DNA of 64,000 nt from Hemerocallis citrina. Taxonomy: Eukaryota > Streptophyta > Magnoliopsida > Asparagales > Asphodelaceae. Location: assembly GCA_017893485.1 (NCBI GenBank), contig CM030366.1, positions 46,808,283-46,872,282 on the forward strand, given 5' to 3'. The number at the start of each line of letters is the position of its first letter. The stretch's first letter is position 1. Of the stretch, positions 9,411 through 18,513 are shown one piece after another. Under the pieces are notes generated by a model. That model made no database searches and was not told the DNA's origin. It saw nothing but the letters and a program-made list of their open reading frames with translations. Both the position numbers and the translations under genes were made by a program.

Positions 9411-11225
9411 CTCTTCGAAGTCGGGCGTTTCATCGCATTCCGGGCGCTTATTAGCCCCCCGAGGTGGGGGGGAAGGTCGGCTCGGTCCTTTCTCGCGAAT
9501 CTGATTAGCTGCCCCCTCTGGATGAGGGCTTCTATCTCATTCTTCAAGGCCCGACAATCATTGGTGTCATGGCCATGGTCCCGGTGTTAACGACACCACT
9601 TCTCTTTATCCCTTTTCTTGGCAGGGGTGTTCATCCTCGGAGCAGGAGGTATGATCCCTTCCTTCTCAACTTCTATCAGAATGGTAGAGACATTGGTGGT
9701 GAGAGGAGTAAATTTCTCGAACCTTGGGGGAGGTCGACGGGGGCCAGCATTATCCTTCTGGAGCTTCTTGGCTCCTTCCTCTTCTGTTCTCTTTCTCTTA
9801 AACCCGAGGAAGACCCCTCCAAGTTGGGGCAGGTGCTCGGCTTCTTCGGCCTGAATGTACTTTTCACTTCGAAGGAGAAGGTCAGAGAAGTTCTGTGGGG
9901 GCTTCTTGGTGAGGGAGGAGCGGATGTTGGAATTGAGGACATTAGATTGAAATGCTGCTGCAGCGACCGACTGGTCGAGGGATGCTATGGACCTGGCTTC
10001 AGCTGTGAACCTCTTCACATAGTCTCTCAACTTCTCACCCTTCTTCTGGTGGAGGTACAGTAGCGAGATGCTGGTCTTCTCAGTTCTACGGCTACTTACA
10101 AAATGGGTGACGAAGAGGGTCTCAAATTGCTCGAAGGAGAATATTGAGGATGGGGCAAGGCGAGAGTACCGTTCTCGAGCTGGGCCCTTAAGATTTGTAG
10201 GGAAAGTTTTGCAAAGTAGAGCATCGGAAGCCTGATGGATGAGCATGAGGGTCTTGAAGCTTTCGATGTGATCAACGGGGTCGGTCTCCCCGGAATAGGT
10301 CTCAAATTGAGGGGGTTTGAAGCCGATTGGCACAGGTGCATCCATTATGGTTTGGGAAAAAGAAGGTCGACTAGGACGAAGAGTCCTCCCTCTAAGCTCT
10401 TCTTCTCGGTCTAACTGACCCAAGCGCCTCTCCATCTCGTGGAGACGGCGGTATACAGCATCATCCCTTCGACGGTAATCAGCCGAGCCTCTAGACTTGT
10501 CTTCGTACGAAGGAGAGCGGGGGCTACGACGACGGTAGCTCCTGGAGTGGCGAGGACTTTGCACATGCCGGGAGTTGCTGGGAGCCGGAGGAGGAGATGG
10601 GAACCGTCGGCGAGGACTTCGGATCGGAGGGGCAGAGGGGATCTTTGGAGCATTGGTGTTAGGACGGAGATTGAGAGCTTGTAGGACGGTCGCTTGGAAC
10701 TGCTGGAACTCGGCATGGGTGATGGGTGCCTCATCGTTCCTAGGCTGTTGCCGACCTGCAGGGGCAGTGTGGCCTTCTTCTGTAATGCTCGGGGGACTCT
10801 CTCCGCCCCCTTCGGGTAGGGGACCTCCTGTATTCTCGACGGTGAGGAGACCGCCCATCCGGACAGTGTTGGCGGGAGGTTCCCTCTCCGGCCCACTTAT
10901 CATGCAGATGGCGGAGAAGATCCTCATCCTTCTGCCGATTGAGGGAGGTGTTGTGGTGATCGGAAGCTCGGGGATGGTGAGAGGCCATAGAGTTTGAAGA
11001 GGCATTGTGGATGGAGACGTGGTCCGGATGGAGGGGCTGCTTCTGCGGATTGGGACCCTTAGGAGGTTGTTGGTTCTGAGGAGCAGGCGGGCCCTGTTGG
11101 AGTGGGTCCTCCACTTGAGGAAGAAGTTGACCCTGCTGTTGAGCGGGCTGAGGGGGAACTTCTTGTTGCTGATCGAGGTTGGGTCCTCAGTTGGACCCTC
11201 TGGATCTGACTTTCCTAGGAGGCAT
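9411..11225 (-). pseudogene. Gag, left Tat element (broken)
   Basis: The likely start is the ATG at 11225 (protein begins MPPRKVRSR), matching the right copy. An in-frame TGA follows about 12 codons later, an extra G near 10760 shifts the frame, and a TAA near 9585 replaces a Tyr codon just after WCR. The retrotransposon gag core (FKPPQFETYSGETDPVDH onward) lies at about 10330-9850. A His/Cys cluster (CxxHRDHGHDxxDC type) lies near 9550. The N-terminal third is rich in Arg, Ser and Pro. Gag forms the particle and binds RNA. A G-run near 9470 also disrupts the end of the frame. Confidence 0.8.
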
Positions 11226-11277
11226 GGCTGGAGAAGATCTGACCAACGGGAAGAGGGGAGGTTGCTATTCGTTAGTT

Positions 11278-11294
11278 TCCCACAGACGGTGCCA
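11278..11294 (-). promoter_or_regulatory. Primer-binding site, left Tat element
   Basis: Just inside the 5' LTR, the minus strand reads TGGCACCGTCTGTGGGA, separated from the LTR end by a few bases. The right copies read TGGCGCCGTCTGTGG at the same place, so this copy has one change. It should pair with a tRNA 3' end to prime minus-strand cDNA; the tRNA species was not determined. Confidence 0.75.
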
Positions 11295-11297
11295 ATC

Positions 11298-11918
11298 TGT
11301 TGCCGCTAAAATCGGTGTGGGGGCAAACAGATAGAATTTGTGGATTCTTAGGAAAACTGAATAGCAAACCTGTATACCTGTTCTGTCGGAGTTTGACGCT
11401 GACTCCTGCCGTACACCTGCAAAAAGTGCGAGACACCGGGGTTGTTTCCGGCGATGCACCCTCCGACGCTCAAGTCAGTAATCAGGGAAGATTATGAATG
11501 AGCGCAAAAACTGGCAAAAGATTGATTACCTCTTAATGGAGATGGATGGGGGGTATTTATAGGCGTCTTAGGGACTGGATTAGGAATGTAATCCCTGTGA
11601 TCTGATAAGGAATATTCTACATGTAAATAGATTAGGAATGTAATCCCTAATTCCCAGTGGAAGGATAGGCATGAATCAGGGCCGTTGATTAGGATTTAAC
11701 CAGGAACCCTAATTCTATCCCTCTGGATCGGGCTTTCCACTGGTTAAAACCCGCACCCGATTGAGGTGAATCCGTTCGTGGGTTATTGGACCTTTGACGA
11801 AAAGATCCAGTACCCATCTCAGACCCATTGGTAGGTGAAATTACCATTTTACCCCTGGGCTTCAGGATTCGTACCCAATTTGGACGGTTCCGATTAAACC
11901 CCATTTTTAGCCATATCA
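11298..11918 (-). repeat. 5' LTR of the left Tat element
   Basis: On the minus strand it starts TGATATGGCTAAAAATGG and ends ...GGCAACA, giving the TG...CA form. It is about 621 bp. A TATA box (CCTATAAATACCC on the minus strand) lies at 11551-11563. It is clearly related to the right LTRs at 28911-29508 and 42306-42903, with some small indels. Outside 11918 the sequence becomes chromovirus coding DNA. Confidence 0.9.
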
Positions 11919-12160
11919 GTATGCAAACAGAGTGCTTTGGTTATTGGTGGTGTTGTTTTTGTTGCCGACTTGATTGTCATCAACAATTCTGGTTTCGATG
12001 TTATCTTGGGGATGGATTGGCTTGGTGTCCCTCATGCTGTATTTGACTGTAGTGTGAAGAAGGTGGTGTTTCGAATGCCAGGACGTCAAAAAATTGAACT
12101 CTATGCCAGTGAAACACCGCTTGCTTGTGTGGAGAAGTTGGCAAGTCAGGAGGTTGGAGT
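11919..12160 (+). pseudogene. Protease C-terminal part, chromovirus B
   Basis: The frame starting within the Tat junction reads ...FVADLIVINNSGFDVILGMDWLG, which matches the end of plant gypsy proteases, where an xDVILGMDWL segment is characteristic. The active-site Asp lies upstream and is missing because the Tat element interrupts the gene here. The downstream linker leads into RT. Confidence 0.7.
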
Positions 12161-13300
12161 GATGGAAGAAGTTTGTGCAGATGGTGTTGTTGCACTGTTG
12201 GTTGTGCGAGACTTTTTGGATGTTTTTCCTGAGGAATTACAGAGATTACCGCCAGATTGTGAAGTGGTGTTCAGTATTGATGTTCAGTCGGGTACAGCTC
12301 TGATCTCTAAGAGTCCGTGCAGAATGGCTCCTATTGAATTGGCTGAGCTGAAGGAGCAGATTCAGGAATTACTGGATAGAGGTTTTATCAGGCTGAGTGT
12401 TTTGCATTGGGGAGCTCCGGTACCGTTCATCAATAAGAAGGACGGTTTCGCAGGTTGTGTATTGACTACCGTGAGCTGAATAATGTCACAGTGAATAATT
12501 GGTATCTGTTGCCAAGGATTGATGACCTATTTGATCATTGGAAGGCGCTCCTGTATTTTCGACGCTGGATCTTAATTCTGGTTACCATCAGATTAAGGTG
12601 AAAGCCGATGATTTACAGAATACTACTTTCCGTACAAAATATGGGCACTATGAATTCTTGCTGATGCCTTTCAGAGTTACTAATGCACCAGCTGTGTTCA
12701 TGAGCTTGACGAATCGAGTTTTCTCTCTCTTTCTGGACAAGTTTGTTGTGGTGTTCATTGATGATATTTTTGTCTACTCTCGGAACCGAGATGAGTATGC
12801 TGAGCACTTGAAGGTTGTTTTGCAAACATTGAGGGATCATCAGCTGTATGGGAAGCTTAGCAAGTGCGAGTTTTGGCTGGATCGTGTGGCATTCTAGGGC
12901 TATATTATTTTGGGATGGATTTTTTGTCGATCCGTCCAAGATTTCTGCAGTTAAGGATTGGCCGACGCCGAAGTCAATATCGGAAGTTTGGAGTTTTCTT
13001 GATCTAGCAGGGTACCACAGGAAGTTTGTTCGAGATTTTTCGAAGATTGCCGGGCCATTGACCAAGTTGACTGGGAAGGATCAGGGTTTGTGTGGGATGA
13101 GTCCTGCGATGAAGCCTACGCTGAATTTAGGAATCGGTTAACCTCAGCACCTGTGTTGACTATACCGGATGGATCAGGAGGTTTCATTATTCACTGTGAT
13201 GCTTGAGGAAAAGGTTTGGGTGCTGTTTTTATGCAACGAGGCAAGGTTATCGCATATGCATCTAGATAATTAAGGCCACTCGAGAAGTATTATCCTACAC
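12161..13300 (+). pseudogene. Reverse transcriptase, chromovirus B (decayed)
   Basis: Recognisable RT pieces appear in order: KSPCRMAPIELAELKEQ (about 12310), a frameshift near 12445, [14 protein letters not shown] (about 12560), the catalytic box [11 protein letters not shown] (about 12750), then a TAG at 12895-12897. After more frame changes comes [21 protein letters not shown] (about 13010). A TGA at 13204 follows. Phe-Ile-Asp-Asp is an accepted variant of the YxDD box. The copy is non-functional. Confidence 0.8.
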
Positions 13301-13620
13301 ATGATTTGGAGCTCACAGCTGTGATCTTTGCCTTGAAGCATTGGAGGTATTACTTACTTGGAGACCGAGTGGAGATTTTCACTGACCACAAAAGTCTCAT
13401 GTATGTGTTCACTTCGAAGGAGCTGAATATGAGGCAGAAACGATGGTTGGAATTAATGGCGGATTATGATATCAGTTTGCAGTATCATCCTGGTAAGATT
13501 AACTTGGTGCCTGATGCTATGAGCAGAAGACCAGTTGTCTTGGTTCTCACTGACCTGGATGAGCTTGTGGAAGCTATGAGGAGATTAGATTTGGAAGTGG
13601 TTTTGGCTGGTTCCGAGTAG
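13204..13620 (+). pseudogene. RNase H, chromovirus B (decayed)
   Basis: After stops at about 13204 and 13268 the frame holds the RNase H signature with HDLELTAVIFALKHWRYYL, then EIFTDHKSLMYVF (catalytic Asp) and later YHPGKINLVPDAMSR with the final Asp. The order RT-RNase H-integrase matches gypsy elements. The frame ends at a TAG at 13618-13620 just before the integrase linker. Confidence 0.75.
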
Positions 13621-14630
13621 AGTTGTATGGTGCTTCAGTTACAATCGTATTTGGTGGATCAGATTAAGGAAGCACAGTCTGGTGATAAGCAATTGCAGAA
13701 ATTTCGAACTGAAGTCGAAGCTGGTTCAAGGACTGATATGGTGATTCATGAGGATGGATCTCTCCACTTTGGGACCCATCTATGTGTTCCAAAGGGGGAA
13801 GTCAGGTAGAAGTTACTTGAAGTTGCATTTCTGGTGGTATGGTATGAAGAGAGCTGTTGCAAGATTTGTTTCGCAGTGTCTGATCTGTCAGTAAGTAAAA
13901 GCAGAACATCAGAGGACTGCTGGATTTCTTCGATCGCTTCCTATTTCGGAGTGGAAGTGGGAGAACATTACTATGGATTTTATGACTGCTTTGCCTCGAA
14001 GTCCCAAGGGTCACAATGTCATATGGATGATTGTGGATCGCTTGACGAATAGTGCTCATTTTATTCCCTTCAGAGTGGGTCAGTCTACGGAGAGCCTTGC
14101 AGAGAAGTATATGCAAGAGATTGTCAGATTGCCTGGTGTTCCTATCAGTATTATATCAAACAGATATACTAGATTCAGATCTCAATTCTGGGAGAGTCTT
14201 CAGAACAATCTTGGGAGTAAGCTGAGATTCAACACTACATTCCATCTGCAGACAAATGGACAATCGGATAGGACTATTCAAACATTCGAGGATATGTTGA
14301 GGTCCTCTGTTCTTCAGCTTGGAGATTCTTAGGAATATCATCTACACTTGGTGGAGTTTTCATACAACAATAGCTACCAAGCAAGTCTTAAGGCAGCTCC
14401 GTATGAAGCTTTGTATGGTCAGAAGTGTAGATCACCAGTGTGCTTGGATGACATTGGTGAGAGGAAGCTTTTGGGGCCAGAGTTGATCACGAGGACTATT
14501 GATGCAGTGGCTCAAATCAAGAAGTATCTTCAGGGAGCTCAGGACAGATAAAGGAAATGGGCGGACATTCACAGGAGGCCATTGGAATTCGATGTGGGGG
14601 ACCATGTGTTCCTCAAGGTATCGCCATGGA
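13621..14630 (+). pseudogene. Integrase N-terminal and core, chromovirus B
   Basis: The zinc-binding remnant (RFVSQCLICQ, about 13860) is followed by a stop, then the core: ITMDFMTALPRSPKGH carries the first catalytic Asp. The second is changed, ISNRYTRF where plant gypsy elements normally have ISDRDPRF. The third position reads NGQSDRTIQ where Glu (QSERT) is usual. Two of three catalytic residues are therefore altered. Further stops lie at about 14330 and 14548. The frame breaks at the atgga target site of the family-A insertion and resumes at 18045. Confidence 0.75.
14626..14630 (+). repeat. Target-site duplication atgga, left copy
   Basis: The five bases ATGGA precede the TGTAAC start of the solo LTR and recur at 18045-18049. 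Removing the insert and one copy rejoins the integrase C-terminal frame (SPW...RGVIRFG). Confidence 0.9.
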
Positions 14631-14993
14631 TGTAACATCCTGAATTTTTATTTATAAGAGTTTGCGATTTTACGTGTTTTGCACGTATAATTTCATATGT
14701 ATTTTTCTAGAGACAAATATTTCTTTATAGCTTAAGCTGTTAATTATTCTCTTTATTTCCTAAAAGATCCATTTTTAAAGCCTAAATAAAATTCTAGGCC
14801 TAATTATCTCTCTCTAGCCCATTATAATTAATTTATTAATTAATTCTCTTGAGCCCATGGTCTTTTGGCCCATTAGTGAGCCCAATTAATTTAATTTCTC
14901 CTTTAATTAACCTAACTTGTAGTGTAGACCAACTTAATAAACAATTAATTAAATGTGCATGAACAAATTTTTGTAGGGAGTACTAGTTTGTAT

Positions 14994-15025
14994 GTGCATT
15001 GCACTTGCACGGGCAAATGCACCAT
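14994..15025 (+). promoter_or_regulatory. G-box-like cluster in LTR A1
   Basis: The run TGCATTGCACTTGCACGGGC lies about 170 bp upstream of the TATA box. Equivalent TGCACGTGCA-type clusters occur upstream of the TATA region in A2, A3 and A4, so the motif is conserved in the putative enhancer. CACGTG is the core bound by plant bHLH and bZIP factors; binding here is inference. Confidence 0.4.
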
Positions 15026-16298
15026 GGAGTGTAAGCCGGATTGTGCAGAGAGAGAGGGAGAGATGGGAGTAGTGGTGAGGTGGTAATCTCAATCATGGGT
15101 GGTTGCTACAACCCCCAAACTCATCCTAGCCCTTGATCCTTAACTATTTAGACTAATCCTAACCATTCAATTCACTCAAAAATATGTATAAATACCTCCT
15201 CTCATTTTCTCACTTTTGCACTTGAGAAAGAAACAAAGAAACATAAGTGTTAGAAAAAGATTGAGAGAAAGTGAGAGAAAGATTGAGTTTGTGTGCTAGT
15301 GTGTGTGTTCATCCTTTTGGAGGCCGGCCAAATCAACAAGGAGCAAGGGGAGCTCGGGTTCCATCAAACACAAGGAGGAGATGGCAATTTGCGGCACAAT
15401 CTAGGAGGAGAATGATCGCTCTTTGTTCAAGGAGATTTCTAGGAGTTCTTTCTTTTGTTTCTTCAAATAGGTGGGTAGTTTTCTCTAACTTCTAAGTAAT
15501 ACCATGCTAGGTTGTGTTTTAATCATGCTAGAATAGATAAGTGAAAATATTGTTCTATGTTAATACCATGATTAAGGAGAAAAAGAAACGTATGTGAAAT
15601 TGCATGAAATGACTAGGGAAATTGGTTGAGTGATATAATTAGAATTGTTGTTGTGGTATTTTTATAGTGCTCTAGCATGCTAAATTAGAATGAATGATTC
15701 TCCATGTTGAAATATTCATGTATGTGGGAAAAGTGCAACTTAAGAAATGTGCTTATGGGAAAAATATAAATTATAAGGATCTCCATGTTATTAAATAAGA
15801 TTGATTAGTAAATTATGCATGTTTATGGTTAGTATAATTGATACTAAATAATCCTAAAGTTGTATGTTAGTTGTTGGAAAAATGAACATTTTGTAATTTA
15901 GGTCGAGTTCAAGAAATGATCAATTTGTGTGTTTATCAAAAAGGAGGAAGAAAAACTCATTAGTCTAATAAAGAGGAACTAAATTATGATTGAAAGAAAT
16001 AAAGAAAAATGTCTCTTTGAAAAAGAAGTTGTTAATAGAACATTATGTGATTTTCATGAACACTTTGTATGAATAAAGAGTAGTACTTTATATGAAAAAA
16101 TAAGATTTTAATGGCTTTAAAAACCCTTAATCTACTGTTTAATTTGAAAGAAATCCGGTCAGGAATTTATTTAGTTTTAATGAAGAATGAATCACATTTT
16201 CAACAAAAAAAAAGTCTTTTAATGAACTAGAATAGCTACAGTCATATACAAAACAAATTGAAATTATTTTCCCTACAGGTTAGTCACTCTGTCCATAC

Positions 16299-16355
16299 TG
16301 GTCAGTGGGTGCAAATTAAAAACGTCACTGTAGTAGGAGGTCATGGGTTCGAATC
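16299..16355 (+). other. tRNA-like module 1 in LTR A1
   Basis: An A-box-like TGGTCAGTGGGTGC (16299-16312) is followed by a B-box-like GGGTTCGAATC (16345-16355). The spacing fits internal RNA polymerase III promoters of tRNA genes. No acceptor stem or complete cloverleaf could be drawn, so this is not called a tRNA. The same paired arrangement recurs in A2, A3 and A4. Confidence 0.5.
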
Positions 16356-16470
16356 TTGGCATAAACTCTTTATTTTTATTTTTGAAAATAACCCATTACC
16401 GAGACCCTTAGTATTAGTGAATTAAGACCCCCCCCCCCCCCCCCGTATCACGTGGGCGCTCTATCCTCTT

Positions 16471-16534
16471 TGGTCAGCCGCTGCGCCATAGTACGTTACT
16501 GTAGCTCTGCTGCTGTTGTTGTGGGTTCGAAACC
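16471..16534 (+). other. tRNA-like module 2 in LTR A1
   Basis: An A-box-like TGGTCAGCCGCTGCGCC (16471-16487) and a B-box-like GTGGGTTCGAAACC (16521-16534) follow module 1 about 170 bp downstream. A run of C lies just upstream. No intact tRNA fold was found. Confidence 0.5.
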
Positions 16535-18044
16535 TGGCTTCGGCCAAGGTTTTTAAATTTTGATTTTTTTTTGAGAAAATTAATATTTTTAAGTGATTTC
16601 TTTTGTGAAATTAATTTATAAAAATTATATTAATTATCCTGAGATTAATTTGAACATATCTAGAAATTTTCTATGGATTGATTAAGAATTATAGATCAAT
16701 ATTAAAGAGATTATAAAGGTGTTTTATGTGATAATTAAAGCAATATGTATTTCTCTTCTTTAAGGAAAATTATGTGAAGTTATTTTGAGAATTCATGACT
16801 TAATGCAAATGTGAATAATTTCACTTGGGTTAAATAAATGAGATTTTAGACCTATGAATGCAAAAAAAAATTATGAGATTAAATGTGTAATTCAAGGAAT
16901 TGTGAAAATGAAACTATCTTGTCTCTTATTTGTGAAAAGTAATGCATAAACTAAAATGAAGAAGAATCATGATAACTTATGAAAATATTGATGAGTGTGA
17001 ATACTCAATTTACGAACATGAAATGAGATTTTGAACTAGAGGGTAGCTAAGTCCTATTACCGACAATTGAATAAGTTATAATTGTTGAGATGAATTATTG
17101 AGATGAAAGACCAAGTTGGTCAAGTTGTTGATTAAAACCGGTATATAGGAAAGAGCTAACTCTAGGGGTTGATTTTATTCGTGATTCAAATAATTAAGGA
17201 CTAGACACATAGTGGCGATGTGACAAAAGTGAGAGAAAAATACGAGTATGAGGGCCAACGGACTGGCGGTGTGAAAGTGATTCACAGACTGCCTGCTTGA
17301 TGCATCATGACACGGCGTGAGCACTACTCCAGAATTATCGTCCCGGTGGCGACGTTCGTTGGGTGTTTGATGACTACGGGTGGTGTCATCGTTCCATGAC
17401 GGGAGTTGAATTGTCCATAGTCTGCCTACATGATGCGTCATATCAGTGCGTGGGATTCTCCTCCAGACTGTCTGGACATGGGCTCGTAACTCATAGAACA
17501 TCTAGGATACTTACCGTAGTTACCGTAGTAGTTTAAGACATGGCGAGGGATTGAACCCTACAAGATGAAGTACGATTAAGGGCTTGCCCTCGAACCTATG
17601 TAGTATGGGATGCATAGAATCCGAACAAGTGCGCATTAGTGTCATATAACACAACAACTGCATTAAGGACTAAGCGCATAGCATAACACGACATCTATAG
17701 GATAGTCCCCGTAGTTTTGCTTGTGATAAGTGTGTGCTTGTTAAGTGGGAGAAAATTGATATTTTATATCCTTGTGTCAGTTGAATGAACTGACGAGCTC
17801 ACAGTTTCTAAGCAGGATAAAGAGATTGACAAGATTAAAGTGTGCATGCTACTTAAAGAATGTTTCAAGTGTTGTATATTTTATTCAGGTAATTATTGTA
17901 AACAGTTTACGCTGTTTAAATGTGACTCAAGATGTAACTCTGATGTAATAAAAGTTTTAATTTTCTTGTAAAAGTGTATGAAGAGAAGTGTAAAGATCCT
18001 GTGGAACTTTGAATTCAGTCTGTTTTGGAATTCGAGGTGTTACA

Positions 18045-18430
18045 ATGGAGAGGTGTTATTCGGTTTGGAAGAGGGGGCAAGCTAAGCCCTAGATACATTG
18101 GTCTATTTGATGTGGTGAAGCGAGTAGGCAAGGTGGCCTATAGACTCGCGTTGCCACCAGCTCTATCTGGAGTGCACGATGTCTTCTTTGTCTCCCAACT
18201 CAGGAAGTATGTCAGGGATGATAGTCATGTTATTGAATACTCGGAATTGTCTGTTCGGCCAGATTTGTCCTGTGAGATCCGTCCGGTTTCAATTATGGAC
18301 CGACGGAAGAAGATTTTGAAGAATAAGGTTATCAAACTAGTTCGTGTTGATTGAAATCTCCACTTGCCGGGTGAGTCGACTTGGGATCTTGAGGAAGAGA
18401 TTAAGAAGAAGTTTCCCCATCTTTTTGTGT
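18045..18430 (+). pseudogene. Integrase C-terminus and chromodomain-like end, chromovirus B
   Basis: The frame resumes after the solo LTR: GKLSPRYIGLFDVVKRVG, then ALSGVHDVFFVSQLRKY, which is the conserved end of plant gypsy integrases. A chromodomain-like tail follows, with LVRVD, a TGA stop where Trp is usual (18353), then LPGESTWDLEEEIKKKFPHLF. Chromodomains of chromoviruses direct integration to marked chromatin. The residue pattern near the end fits the family, but the internal stop disables it. Confidence 0.75.
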
Positions 18431-18500
18431 AGTTTTTTCTTTTCTTCGGGGTTACCCTACTACCACTTGCTTAAATTTCATGGACAAAATTTTATTTGTA

Positions 18501-18513
18501 AGGTGGGTAGGAT
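18501..18513 (+). promoter_or_regulatory. Polypurine tract, chromovirus B
   Basis: The run AGGTGGGTAGGA directly precedes the TATAAC start of the 3' LTR and follows the end of the chromodomain frame. A purine tract here primes plus-strand DNA synthesis in LTR retrotransposons. Confidence 0.6.

Larger units (their letters stand above)
1..11918 (-). mobile_element. Left Tat-like Ty3/gypsy retrotransposon, incomplete at window edge
   Basis: This element reads right to left: 5' LTR (11298-11918), PBS, gag, protease, RT, RNase H, second RNase H, integrase, a ~113-bp tandem array, then antisense genes on the plus strand. Its 3' LTR must lie left of position 1. The order, the extra RNase H and the antisense reading frames between pol and the 3' LTR are known traits of the Tat lineage (maize Grande carries a comparable antisense gene). 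It sits inside the protease region of a chromovirus: at 11919 the sequence switches directly to plus-strand chromovirus coding sequence, so the Tat insertion is the younger event. The TSD cannot be tested because the other end is outside the window. Several stops and frameshifts in pol make it non-autonomous. Confidence 0.85.
14631..18044 (+). mobile_element. Family-A solo LTR (copy A1)
   Basis: This 3414-bp unit starts TGTAACATCCTGAA and ends TTCGAGGTGTTACA. It is bounded by 5-bp duplications ATGGA (14626-14630 and 18045-18049). It has no PBS, purine tract or coding region, so it is a solo LTR left by recombination between two LTRs. A TATA box (TGTATAAATACC) lies at 15185-15196. Near the middle are two tRNA-like modules, and near 17260-17480 a duplicated GC-rich block. 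The copy at 56283-59379 has the same type of end followed by a PBS, which shows that the unit is an LTR. Short open frames inside look accidental. Confidence 0.9.

Noticed and set aside
15271..15495. Small frame after the TATA box of LTR A1
   Set aside because: It falls in the transcribed leader of an LTR, is short and is not kept in A2-A4.
16340..16360. tRNA gene suggested by GGTTCGAATC
   Set aside because: No acceptor stem or anticodon arm could be paired around it; the same holds for the equivalents in A2, A3 and A4. Reported only as tRNA-like modules.
17175..17501. Minus-strand frame of 108 codons in LTR A1, with a similar frame in A3 (53065-53364)
   Set aside because: It lies in the duplicated GC-rich block; conservation is at the DNA level with indels that break the frame in A2 and A4.
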